DNA of 64,000 nucleotides from Trichaptum fuscoviolaceum (lineage: Eukaryota > Basidiomycota > Agaricomycetes > Hymenochaetales > Trichaptaceae), in contig CAJSYZ010000001.1 of the NCBI GenBank assembly GCA_910574455.1, positions 1,397,424 through 1,461,423 on the forward strand, read 5' to 3'. The notes beneath the pieces are model-generated. The model was not told where the DNA came from. It saw nothing but the letters and a program-made list of their open reading frames with translations, and made no database searches. The position numbers and the translations under genes are program-made. Of the stretch, positions 24,076 to 35,618 are shown piece by piece; position 1 is the first letter of the stretch, and each line of letters opens with the position of its first letter.

Positions 24076-24905
24076 TGTCGAGATCCCAGGCCCCTTTTCT
24101 CATTTCCCGCACTTTCCCGCCAAGGATCCCGACATGAGCAGACAATCCCGCGGGGAGAATCCCGCCATTGGATTCCCCGCGCGAAACCCCTTTCCCGACT
24201 CGCACGATCCCCCGCAAGATCCCCCGCTCACGTGACCTATCCCGCACCACCGTCCCGACCACCATGCACGCATACACACATTCATTTACGACGACCCGCC
24301 ACGGCACACGTACATTCACTTATCAACATACGCTCATTAATCCGTTAGTACCTCAAGGTGACGACCTGCAACAGTCTGGCATACCTAGTCTGGCTAGTCG
24401 CGGCCCCGGACCGGACGCTGACGTCCACGGACAGGCCGTAGCCATCTGGAGAGACGGGATAGACATGCCTAGCAGTGCGGTCGTAGCATGTATCGTTTGT
24501 AGTAGATAGGTGCGCATTGCGCAAGGACACTTAGCGTAGATTAACTATACAGTCTTTACGAAGTAGATAAATAGCTGTAGGCATCGTAAGGAGCACCCCA
24601 CTTTTGACCTCTTGTGGAGTGCTTCCTTAGGTGCGATCTCTCTCTTTTCTCCTGTGTAGTTAGTTGCGCAATACTTACTTGTGGAGTGCTTCCTTAGGGA
24701 TCCGCTTACTTGACGTTCAAAGCAGTGAAGAGTCCTAGCTGGCCTTGAGAATCCCGCGACGCGCCTGGATAGAATCCCGCGCGTTTCCCGCCTGAATTCC
24801 CACGCTCGTTCCCAGTCGCGAATCCAGATTCCCGAACGCGGGTTCTTGTCGCGAATTCCAGTTTCCCGAAACTGTTTCCCGCTACAATTCCCGACGGTCG
24901 TAACA
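24076..24905 (+). repeat. 5' LTR of chromovirus B
   Basis: TGTCGAG to GTAACA. It contains ACTTTTGACCT at 24600-24610, the presumed transcript start and self-primer, and two copies of CTTGTGGAGTGCTTC at 24611-24625 and 24678-24692. Confidence 0.95.
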
Positions 24906-24907
24906 TT

Positions 24908-24918
24908 AGGTCAAAAGT
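24908..24918 (+). promoter_or_regulatory. Self-priming primer-binding site of chromovirus B
   Basis: AGGTCAAAAGT is the exact complement of ACTTTTGACCT in the LTR. The one base that differs from the PBS of chromovirus A is matched by a compensating change in its primer. Confidence 0.75.
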
Positions 24919-24994
24919 CCTGGCTCACCGCCGCTCGGACTCGACACCCTCACGCTCTTTACTTCTACCCCCGCACCCGTACCGCCGACCCGCG

Positions 24995-26203
24995 ATGTCG
25001 TCCCACCAGGAATGGGGAGGACTCGCAGACACCTTCGCTTTCCCGTCCCCTAGCTCCTCGATGGAGGAAGACAAACTCCAGCCCATCCTTGATCGCCTCG
25101 ACACCCTCGAAAAGCGCTACTCCAAGCTAGTCAACGAACACAATCAGGTCCAGAACACAGTCGCCCAGCTCAAGCACGCCAACCAGGCGTTAGAAGCCCA
25201 AATCGCGAGTCAGCCCGCCTCCCCGTCTGGGGGCGGAGCCGGGCTCAAGATGAAGCTTCCCGACACCTTCGAAGGCGAACGAGCCAAGCTGGAGAACTGG
25301 ATTCACCAGATTAAGCTCTACCTGTTCGGACAACATCCGGGACTAGACGAAACCCGCAAGGTCGCATTTGCTCTGATGCTACTGCGGGGGCCGGCGCAAG
25401 ACTGGGCACGACCCATTCTAGATCGACTCCAGGACATCCCGACACCGCCAGAAGCCGCCAGCCTGGAGGCCCTGTTCGCCGCCCTTCGCGCCTCTTACGG
25501 GGAAATCGATGCAGACAAAGCCGCAGCCGACAAGCTGATGCGCCTACGCCAGACAGGAACGGTCGCCGAGTTTGCGTCGCAATTCCGTGCCCTCCAAGCC
25601 CTCACCGGGTGGCCCAAGGACGCAACGACGGATGTCATCTACCTCGACATGTTCCGGAAGGGACTCAAAGACCAGGTTCGCCAGCACATCGCCAGCACAG
25701 AGGCGAAGGATATGAAATTCGATGCCTACGTCAACTGGGTTTCCGAGACGGACGAGAAGCTAAGGCTCGCACACGCCTATGGACCAGTATCAAAGCCAGC
25801 GGCTACGCCCCGAAGCAATCCCGGCACCACTAGTTCAGCTCCGCGTACGATCCCGACTGCGGGCGCAAGCTCGACGAAGGATCCCAACGCAATGGAGATT
25901 GACAGGGTGCGCCGGGAGCGCAGGAGTAAGGGACTATGCTACTACTGCGGAGAGAAAGACCATTTAGTGAGCGATTGCCCAACGCGACCGCCAACCCGAA
26001 ACCTAAAGGCTACGAAATCCACGTCCCCGTCGAGCCCCTCGCCCCCCGCGCTCCAGTCGTTCGAAGAAACGCTCAAACGTATGGCGGAACAGTACGTCCA
26101 GAATGTGCAGCAGTCCGTGCTACAGAACGCATTCGCCGCCATGACGCCCGCCGCCAAGAACGTTCACAATCCCGAAGCCCCGCCCCCAGCGGATTTTCAG
26201 TAG
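24995..26203 (+). CDS. gag: Chromovirus B Gag with CCHC zinc knuckle
   Basis: An intact frame of 402 codons starting MSSHQEWGGLADTF and ending TAG at 26201-26203. An N-terminal coiled coil (about residues 28-70: LQPILDRLDTLEKRYSKLVN) precedes the Gag domain (WIHQIKLYLFGQHPGLDETR, DKLMRLRQTGTVAEFASQF). A CCHC knuckle, CYYCGEKDHLVSDC, follows, then a Ser/Pro-rich tail. The stop lies four codons after G GAT TTT, a candidate non-canonical -1 slip site. Its role is particle assembly and RNA binding. No lesion is seen. Confidence 0.9.
   Translation: MSSHQEWGGLADTFAFPSPSSSMEEDKLQPILDRLDTLEKRYSKLVNEHNQVQNTVAQLKHANQALEAQIASQPASPSGGGAGLKMKLPDTFEGERAKLENWIHQIKLYLFGQHPGLDETRKVAFALMLLRGPAQDWARPILDRLQDIPTPPEAASLEALFAALRASYGEIDADKAAADKLMRLRQTGTVAEFASQFRALQALTGWPKDATTDVIYLDMFRKGLKDQVRQHIASTEAKDMKFDAYVNWVSETDEKLRLAHAYGPVSKPAATPRSNPGTTSSAPRTIPTAGASSTKDPNAMEIDRVRRERRSKGLCYYCGEKDHLVSDCPTRPPTRNLKATKSTSPSSPSPPALQSFEETLKRMAEQYVQNVQQSVLQNAFAAMTPAAKNVHNPEAPPPADFQ
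26191..26197 (+). promoter_or_regulatory. Candidate -1 frameshift site between gag and pol (B)
   Basis: G GAT TTT in the gag phase; a -1 slip enters the protease frame at 26197. It does not obey the strict XXX rule but resembles the G GAU UUA site known from a mammalian retrovirus pro-pol junction. Confidence 0.45.
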
Positions 26204-29200
26204 GGTCGTATTGCTCAGTCGCGCCCTATACGACCCAACCGCCCTTGTGGCCGAAGAACTCTCTTAATAATGGTCCCTTGTATTTAACCATCTCTACAAT
26301 AGACCGTCGTCTTCGACGACATTTGAAGTTCCCGGTACAGGTTAGCGACGGAAAAACGGATGCCTTAGCCACAGTAATGTTAGACAGCGGTGCGTCGGGA
26401 ACTTTCATAAATTCCCGCTACGTTTCGCGACACGGACTCCAGACTCGGGAATTGGTAATCCCGATACTTTTGCGCAACGCGGACAATTCCCCGAACGCGA
26501 TTGGACGCATCACCAAGGAAGTAGTCCTCAACGTCGAGATGAAGGGACACTTAGAACAGTTGACCATGGCCGTCGCGGATATTGGCGACGACGATATTAT
26601 CATGGGGATCGACTGGTTGCGGCACCATAACCCAACCATTGACTGGACCAACGATGTGGTCGATCTCAACCGCTGCCCACCTCAGTGTGACAACCAGCAA
26701 CGCCTGGTCCCGCTTCCCCGCCTCGCCATAGCAGAAGAAGTCGAGACCCCCTGGGGGCCCGACAGGACCCAGGCCGAATGGGAAGCTGTCCCACCAGGAT
26801 TTCGGTACTCAGAAAAATATTGGGACCAGTACCACGACGCTGAATCCTACTTCGTCACGACGGACGACCACTTCGCGTACAAAATTGCCGCCTCGTACAC
26901 CCACTCCCAGGCCTCGCTGAGAAGTCAGCAGTGAAGGAAGGCGAGAAAACCTTCGAGGAACTAGTTCCCCCCGAATTTCGTGAGTTTGCCGACGTTTTCT
27001 CGAAAGTTGAATCCGAAAGGCTTCCACTACGCAAGCCGTATGATCACGCCATAGATTTAGAACCCGGGAAGGTTCCCCCGTACAGCAAAATCTATCCGTT
27101 GGCCCCGGCCGAACGCGACGCCCTTCGCGAATTCGTTGACGAAAACCTGCGCAAAGGGTACATACGACCTTCGAAATCCCCTGCAGCGGCTCCCGTCTTC
27201 TTTATCAAGAAAAAGGACGGAACCTTGCGCATGGTAGTCGATTACCGACGACTGAACGATATCACGGTCAAGAATCGATACCCGCTTCCCCTCACGATGG
27301 AACTCGTAGACGCACTGCAAAAGGCGAAGGTTTTCACGACGTTAGATTTGCGATGGGGCTACCACAACGTGCGACTGAAGCAAGGCGACGAGTGGAAGGC
27401 CGCATTTCGGACTCAGGCAGGACATTTCGAACCGACGGTGATGACATTCGGGCTCACGAATGCCCCGGCGACCTTCCAGCATATGATGAACGATATCTTC
27501 AAAGATCTCATTGGAGTATACGTGATCATCTATCTTGACGACTTGCTGATCTTTTCCGAAGATGAATCGCAGCACGAGGAACACGTACGGGAAGTCCTTA
27601 AGCGGCTGCGCGAAAACGACTTGTTCTGTAAACCCGAAAAGTGCAAATTCAAACAGACTTCCGTCGAGTATCTCGGGATGATTATTTCGCAGGGAAAGGT
27701 GGCTATGGATCCCGCCAAGGTACAGGCGGTCCTCGACTGGCCTACCCCGAAAAAGGTGAAAGACATTCAAGCCTTCCTCGGGTTCGCGAATTTCTATCGA
27801 CGCTTCATTCGGGATTTCTCGCACATCGTCAAACCGCTCACGACGCTGCTGAAGAAGGACGTTCGCTGGGCCTGGACAGAAAACCAGCAGTTCGCCTTCG
27901 ACTATCTCAAGCGCATGTTCACGACCGCCCCCGTCCTGATGATGCCAGACATGTCGCGACAATTCGTCGTGGAATGCGACGCCTCTGATTTCGCGACCGG
28001 CGCGGTCTTGTCCCAGGAAGGCGACGACGGGCTGATACATCCGGTCGCCTTTTTCTCGAAATCCCTCAACGATGCGGAACGCAACTACGAGATTTATGAC
28101 AAGGAGCTACTCGCGATTATTCGAGCTCTTGACGAGTGGCGACATTATCTCGAAGGTGCGAGTCATAAACTCGATATCGTGTCTGACCACAAGAATCTGC
28201 TATATTTCTCTGAATCCCGAACGCTGACGCGACGCCAAGCCCGGTGGAGTCTGTTCCTCACTCGCTTCGACTTTACGATTCGCCATCGCCCAGGGCGACT
28301 CGGGGGCAAACCCGACGCCATGTCACGACGCGTCGATCTTCAACCCGAAGGCGAAGACAACACGGGACGGACCCTCTTGACCCCCGAACTGTTTCGGCTA
28401 AAAGCAATTCGTCGGGGAATGACACAGGTACACGGGGATCAGGCCCTCCTACGACGCATTCGTAAGTCAGATCAGTATGAAGACGAACTGGTGGACGCAA
28501 TCGAGTTGGTCAAGTCCAAGGCGCCTCGAGTCCTGACCAAGGAACTTGAGGACTGGAGCACCGAGGAAGGCCTCATCCTGTACCAGGGTAAGGTTTACGT
28601 CCCGAAAGACGAGACCATTCGCCGGGATGTGGTGAAGACTTACCACGACAGTCTCCCCGCCGGACATCCTGGACGTTGGAAAACGTTTGAGATGGTAAGC
28701 CGCAACTACTGGTGGCCCGGGATGTCTAACTTCGTAGAACGATACGTTTCGGGATGCGATACCTGTGCACGCACGAAGAACCGATCCCAACGCCCGGTAG
28801 GACTCCTGCAACCGAACGAAATCCCGCAGGGCCCCTGGCAGGCGATTTCGTGCGATTTCATCACCCAGCTCCCCCGATCTGAGGATTACGACGCAATTTT
28901 CGTGGTGGTCGACCGTCTCACCAAGCAAGCGCATTTTATCCCGACCACGTCTGATGTCGATGCACCGGAAACCGCAGAACTCTTCCTGCAACACGTCTGG
29001 AAGCTGCACGGAACCCCCCGCCAGATCATATCCGACCGCGGACCACAGTTTGTCGCGCAGTTCATGAAAGCCCTTTTTTCCCGACTCGGTATCAAGGGTA
29101 CCACGTCGACTGCGTATCACCCGCAGACGGATGGGCAAACCGAAAGGGTAAACCAAGAGCTGGAACAATATTTACGGGCTTTCATAGATACACGACAAGA

Positions 29201-29975
29201 AAACTGGGCCGGATTACTCCCGATGGCAGAGTTCGCGCACAACACGAAAGCGCACGCGGCAACACGACAATCCCCGTTCGCGCTCGTCTACGGCTACAAT
29301 CCCGAATTCACGATTGCCCCGAGCGACGGCCTGTCCACGGTCCCCGCCGCGGACGCACGACTACAGGAGCTTCAGCAGGCACAGGAAGAGGCAAGAGCGG
29401 CTTTGGAGGTTGCGGCAGAGCGCATGAAGCAGCACTACGATCAGGCCAGGAACGAGGCCCCGCAGTACGCAGTCGGGGATAAAGTATGGCTCGAGGCGAC
29501 GAACGTTCGGCGACCGGGAGCGCGCAAATTATTACCGAAACGACTAGGGCCGTATAAAGTGAAGGCAAAGCTAAGTGACCTCACCTACGAACTCGAACTC
29601 CCCGCGTCGCTGAAGATTCATCCCGTATTTCACGTATCGCTGCTCTCGCCATACCACGAAGACGACATTCCCGGTCGAACGCAACCCCCGCCGCCCCCAG
29701 TCGAAGTAGAAGGAGATCTGGAATACGAGGTGGAAGAGGTACTGGACGCTAGACGGTTTAGACGGAGGTTTGAATATTTGGTACGATGGAAGGGATATTC
29801 GAGCGCGGAAGATACATGGATTCCCGCAAAGGATATGGGTAAATGCAAAGGCTAAAATTCGCAGTTTCTATCGAAAACACCCGGACGCCCCTCGAGAAGT
29901 CAACGCTATCGAGCTCTGTGACCTGAGCAAGATTCAAGCTTGGCGCCCCGGAGTTGCGCCTTTGGAGGGGGGTAA
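26197..29975 (+). pseudogene. pol: Chromovirus B Pol with two single-base frame breaks
   Basis: Protease (VMLDSGASGTFINS, canonical DSG) lies in the frame entered by a -1 slip from gag and runs to 26934. The RT-RNase H-integrase frame is 26931-29855 (FFIKKKDGTLRMVVDYRRLN, YLDDLLIFSE, ECDASDFATGAVLSQ, CDTC finger, [68 protein letters not shown]). The first break is at CC 26912-26913, where a third C would join PR to RT through an ALAEKSAVKEG segment. The second is at GGG 29837-29839, where one G less would continue the chromodomain into NAKAKIRSFYRKHPDA. Both are run-length changes in an element with near-identical LTRs, so they may be recent mutations or assembly errors. Confidence 0.85.
29961..29975 (+). 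promoter_or_regulatory. Polypurine tract of chromovirus B
   Basis: TTTGGAGGGGGGTAA sits directly before the 3' LTR, as expected for plus-strand priming. Confidence 0.7.
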
Positions 29976-30808
29976 TGTCGAGATCCCAGGCCCCTTTTCT
30001 CATTTCCCGCACTTTCCCGCCAAGGATCCCGACATGAGCAGACAATCCCGCGGGGAGAATCCCGCCATTGGATTCCCCGCGCGAAACCCCTTTCCCGACT
30101 CGCACGATCCCCCGCAAGATCCCCCGCTCACGTGACCTATCCCGCACCACCGTCCCGACCACCATGCACGCATACACACATTCATTTACGACGACCCGCC
30201 ACGGCACACGTACATTCACTTATCAACATACGCTCATTAATCCGTTAGTACCTCAAGGTGACGACCTGCAACAGTCTGGCATACCTAGTCTGGCTAGTCG
30301 CGGCCCCGGACCGGACGCTGACGTCCACGGACAGGCCGTAGTAGCCATCTGGAGAGACGGGATAGACATGCCTAGCAGTGCGGTCGTAGCATGTATCGTT
30401 TGTAGTAGATAGGTGCGCATTGCGCAAGGACACTTAGCGTAGATTAACTATACAGTCTTTACGAAGTAGATAAATAGCTGTAGGCATCGTAAGGAGCACC
30501 CCACTTTTGACCTCTTGTGGAGTGCTTCCTTAGGTGCGATCTCTCTCTTTTCTCCTGTGTAGTTAGTTGCGCAATACTTACTTGTGGAGTGCTTCCTTAG
30601 GGATCCGCTTACTTGACGTTCAAAGCAGTGAAGAGTCCTAGCTGGCCTTGAGAATCCCGCGACGCGCCTGGATAGAATCCCGCGCGTTTCCCGCCTGAAT
30701 TCCCACGCTCGTTCCCAGTCGCGAATCCAGATTCCCGAACGCGGGTTCTTGTCGCGAATTCCAGTTTCCCGAAACTGTTTCCCGCTACAATTCCCGACGG
30801 TCGTAACA
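29976..30808 (+). repeat. 3' LTR of chromovirus B
   Basis: 833 bp, TGTCGAG to GTAACA, followed by the CAAAC duplication and the resumed integrase frame of chromovirus A. Confidence 0.95.
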
Positions 30809-31699
30809 CAAACGGACGGTCAGACCGAGCGGGTGAACCAGGAGTTGGAACAGTATCTCCGTGCGTTCACCGATGTCCGACAGGAAAATTGGTCGGAGTT
30901 ACTGCCCATGGCGGAGTTTGCGCACAACACTCGAGCGCACTCCGCTACCAAGGTGTCTCCCTTCGCGCTGTTGTATGGATACGACCCCGAGTTCACCATC
31001 GTACCGAGTGCCGGACTTTCGACGGTACCCGCAGCGGATGACCGACTCGACCTGCTTCAGAAGGCTCAGGAGGACGCTCGCGCGGCTCTTGAAGTTGCCG
31101 CGGAGCGGATGAAGCGGTACTACGACCAGGGACATGCAGACACGCCGGACATCCGACCAGGAGACAAGGTATGGCTCGACGCACGGAATATCGCAATACC
31201 GGGCACGCGCAAGCTGAATCCGCGGAGACTCGGACCCTACACGGTTTTGCGGAAGATCGGACTCTTGAATTACGAGCTTCAGCTGCCTGCGACTATGCGG
31301 ATTCACCCAGTGTTCCATGTGTCGCTTCTCACGAAGTATACACCGGACACTATTCCTGGTCGCGTCCAGACACCGCCAGAGCCCGTAAACGTCGACGGCG
31401 ACATCGAATACGAAGTATCCGAAGTAGAGCATGACACGGGTACAGGTCACCTGTGGGTACCTGCAGGTACCTGCGCTCAAATACCTGCGGTTCCAGGTGC
31501 ACCTGTGCGCAGGTACCTGGTTCCCACGCTTACCTGCAGGTCCAGGTTTGCATATTTTTTGTCCAGGTACCTGACCGGGTACCTGCAGGTACCCGGTAAA
31601 TCACGTGCGCCCACCTTGAGCGCGACGAACGCAACGATGTGCCATTACTTTCACTCACATTCTACTCGACATGACCACTTCCGAGCTATGTCGAAGCTC

Positions 31700-32252
<553 letters not shown>

Positions 32253-32280
32253 TAATTATTCCTTCATGGTTCTCGACTCT

Positions 32281-32700
32281 GCGCTCAGAGACCGTCTGCA
32301 AGTCGCTCGCCCGCGCGGTCGACCGCATGACAGAGGCCGCGAGCTCGTTGATGCCGTTGCACGCCTGCGCAGCACACTCGATGACAACCATCCAGAACAG
32401 GTTCCCCACCACTCCTTCGCTCGCGCGGTCATCATATGTCCCAACCTCTATGAGCTCGACATCTTGCTCTATGGCCGCATTGTGCCTGTGCAACAGACAG
32501 AGGGTGCCGTTGACACAGCGCGCATGTGCAAGACAGTCACATCATTTCAAGCACACTATGGAAGCTATACTCGAAAGACTCGAAGCCGCCTACCACGATG
32601 ACGGCCCCGCTGCGCCCAATGGCCGCCTCCTCGCCAACTGCGCGCTTGTCTTCCGTTTGCGCGGACGACCGCAAGTCAGAATGGGATCGCGGCGAAGATC
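32281..32700 (+). pseudogene. Captured fragments of an F-box-like host gene, copy 2
   Basis: A frame from about 32281 reads ALRDRLQVARP, then SFARAVIICPNLYELDILLY, a pattern common in leucine-rich Agaricomycete F-box proteins. It is followed at 32540-32660 by a second segment ending RLLANCALV. The order is reversed compared with a normal F-box protein, which suggests two separate captures. The family call is tentative. Confidence 0.4.
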
Positions 32701-33461
32701 AAGCTAGAATCTCGTACTGCAGAGGTTCAACTGGTCTTCTGGTATGTCTTTTTTTTTGCTTTTTACTTACCTTCTTCACACTAATCTCGTTGATCCCGCT
32801 CGTCCAGCATCCGCAACACCCACCGTCACCTGTACTCATGATGCCGCCCCACAAGCGGTACGCACTGTTGCCAACTTCCACCGTCGCAAACCCTCGGCGC
32901 TCACCGCCGTCGTCCAGGTCCGCTGCCTCCTCGCTCTCTTCAAGCCCATCCGGATCTCACTCTCCGAGCAGGTATCGAACGATGGCGCGCACCCACGCCC
33001 ATCCCCACTCCTGCTACACTCCCATCTCCGGGATACATGGTATGTTGTTATTTATATTTATATCTTATTACTACACTACTTACTGTTAAATACCTGCGGG
33101 TTGCATCAGGTACCTGCAATACCTGCAGGTAACGGGTCCAGGTAGACCCGGATCCGTTTCCCACGGTTCCGGGTCGGATCCAGGTATCAGTTTTTTTGCG
33201 CAGGTACCTGCGCATCACGGATCCGGGTGCACCTGCAGGTGCACCCGTGTCATGCTCTAATCCGAAGTCCTTAATTCGCGCCGAAGCGGTCGAGGTCGGA
33301 CTCTGCAGTATTTGGTTCGCTGGAAAGGCTATGGACCCGAGGAAGACCAATGGATCGATGCCGCGAACATGGAGCATGCCCCCGCCATTATCCGAAAGTT
33401 CTATCGTCGGTACCCCGACGCCATTCGCTAACGAACGCGCGCGCTCTTTAGGAGCGCCCTT

Positions 33462-33473
33462 GGAGGGGGATAA
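33462..33473 (+). promoter_or_regulatory. Polypurine tract of chromovirus A
   Basis: GGAGGGGGATAA immediately before the 3' LTR. Confidence 0.7.
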
Positions 33474-34049
33474 TGTCAGGAATCCGCCTCAGGTTATTTT
33501 ATTTCTTTTATTTTTCCTTTATTTTCTTTTACGATCATACTCCGAGTCGGATCCCCGACATGTCCGGTCCGAAACCGGACTTTCTTTGACTCCGATTCTC
33601 TTCCTTTTTGCGTAGATTACTTGCCTGTATGTTTGCAGGCCGCTAGGACAAGCGCCCTGCAAGCAATTCTCTTTTCTTTCTTTCTTCCGCCACTCCGACT
33701 CCAACCTCCGCTCTACCGATGCGGGACCCCGACTAGAGCGGGACCCCGAACTCCGACTTACGTCAGCGGTACAGGTCGGACCTAGTCGGATCAGGGTCCA
33801 GTGGCTTGGTACTGTATAGTTTTTGCCTTTGTTCATCAAAACCGCGGATCCCCCTGCGAAGCACTCCACTTTTGGCCTCTTGTAAAGTGCTTCTCAGGTG
33901 ATGTGTTTATCTTTAGCTCTGATGTGTAGAATAGCTTAATTGACTTGTAAAGTGCTTCTCAGAGTGAGAACCACCGCTCATTGCGTCCGATCGTCGTCCG
34001 TGTCCGATTCAGGGTCTCGAAAGCGAAGGAACCACTCTAGGTCGTAACA
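33474..34049 (+). repeat. 3' LTR of chromovirus A
   Basis: 576 bp, differing from the 5' LTR at about three positions (all in the segment matching 19340-19380). It is followed by CCCCC. Confidence 0.95.
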
Positions 34050-34054
34050 CCCCC

Positions 34055-35600
34055 ATTTGTCAACTTGAAGACGTTCGCACGGGAGGCAGATTTCCCTGAG
34101 CGTTATCACGCAATTCCGGAACGCAGTGCCCTTCCTCCCAGAACTAGTAGCCTCACTGCCACTGGCACTGCAGTGGCAGCCTCAGGCTCAGGCTGAGCCT
34201 GAGTCACGGTATCACTGCCAGTGGCGCCACTGGATGAAGGATTTAGGACACCCGAAATTGAAACCCATAAGACCCCGCTTGGCACTCAGGCTGGCAAGCA
34301 TTTAGGGAGGTTGAAGCCACCCGTCCACCGCCGGCCTTGAGCAGAAGTTCTGCCGGTCCATGGAGTCCCGCGGTATAACTTACCTTTGAACTTGAAGGTA
34401 AGGTATCAGGGTGTACTTATGATATCTTACCTGATACTACTACTAGTACGGTAAGCAAGGCAGGCATTTAGGACGACTGTCCTAGACACGGACCATCTGG
34501 CAGACCCTTCCCCTCTGCTAGATCCTGGAAATTTAGGGCCCGGGCAAGACGGAGAGTTTGGCTCCGAGCCGTGCCGTTTAGTACTAGTACTACATACTAC
34601 TTGTAGGACGAAAAAGCCGTTCTAAATCCTTAGTACGGGAAGCATAGCCTGAGTATGGTGGCTTCCGACTCAGCCTGAGCCGCAGGCTGCGTCACTACTC
34701 TAGTGGATGCCTTCCCGTAAGAATTTAGGACGGCGGAGGCTGTCCTAAATCTTTGAAACTCCGTCAGGTACAGGTTTAGGACAGCCATCCTAAACCGTAA
34801 GCAACATCTAGGACGGGTCCTAAATTCCTTTCCGGTTGCCACGGTGAGGTCTGCCGGATTATTTTCATAGATAAAATTGCTTAAAATGGAAGCGGGTGCG
34901 TCACATAATCTTCACTTCTACTAAATATGGTATGTGAGAACGCTGCTGTAATGTTTAGAGCCCTTCCTTGATCTCAGTAATTTAGGACGACCGACGTCGA
35001 CCGGAAAGTTGGCTCCGTTCCCGGATAATATTCGGAAGAGGATTTAGGATAAGAATCGTCGTCCTAAATCCTTACGGGAAGGCATCCAGTACCATCATAA
35101 TGATGATCACGGTGCCTCCGCATCATCATGCCGTGAAACACAAACAAGTATAGTACTACTATAGTACTATCCGGCGAGGACTCGGACTCCGAAGCGAACT
35201 GCGGCGGCCGAGCTGTCAAGTTGCTGAGATCATCAACTTCAAATTCGACTAGTAAGTACTAGTAGTAGTAGTAGTACTAGTAGTTACGGTAGTAGTACTA
35301 CTCGCGGCGGGTGCACTCATGCTGTGGCACTGCCAGTGCCAGTGAGGCTGGGAAGTCCTACTACTAGTAGTAGTAGTATCACTGGCATAGTAGTACTAGC
35401 CTGAGTACTTAAATTTAAATATAGTACTACTCTTCACGGCACTCCGTCAGCCTGAGTCACGGTGTGGCCTGCTGGCAGCGGTAGTATCCGACTTCCATCA
35501 ACTTCTTCAAGTTCACGTTCCGACGGTGAATAGCTTTTAGTTGCCACTGGCAGCGGACCCCATCATGATGCCCCCCACATCATCTTGAAGCCAGCAACTC
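34055..35600. repeat. Spacer with hairpin cluster and palindromic words
   Basis: No gene is supported. Two layers of repeats are present: the general words of the insert (GCCACTGGCACTGCAGTGGC near 34156, CAGCCTCAGGCTCAGGCTGA near 34177, TACTAGTAGTAGTAGTAGTA near 35256) and, from 34240 to 35075, at least four TTTAGGAC...GTCCTAAA hairpins. A 26-bp inverted repeat at 34704-34729 and 35063-35088 outlines a MITE-sized unit. Confidence 0.6.
34704..35088. repeat. MITE-like unit with 26-bp inverted ends
   Basis: The left end begins TGGATGCCTTCCCGTAAGAA. The right end is its reverse complement at 25 of 26 positions. The unit is 385 bp and non-coding, and contains internal TTTAGGAC hairpins. No target duplication was found. 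Confidence 0.45.
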
Positions 35601-35618
35601 AACGACTATCCGTTCAGA

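Larger units (their letters stand above)
24076..30808 (+). mobile_element. Chromovirus B, Ty3/gypsy LTR retrotransposon nested in A
   Basis: LTRs are 24076-24905 (830 bp) and 29976-30808 (833 bp), beginning TGTCGAG and ending GTAACA, with CAAAC duplicated on both sides. The two LTRs appear identical except for one extra TAG unit in the 3' copy, so insertion was very recent. It sits in the integrase gene of chromovirus A in the same orientation. The layout matches A (self-priming PBS, gag, -1 shift, PR-RT-RH-IN-chromodomain), but proteins and LTRs are clearly diverged from A, so it is a related but separate family. Confidence 0.95.

Noticed and set aside
24706..24906. Open frames on the minus strand of the chromovirus B LTRs, repeated at 30609-30809, and longer ones opposite gag/pol
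   Set aside because: They mirror GC-rich LTR or pol sequence, have no family signature, and recur only because the LTR is duplicated.
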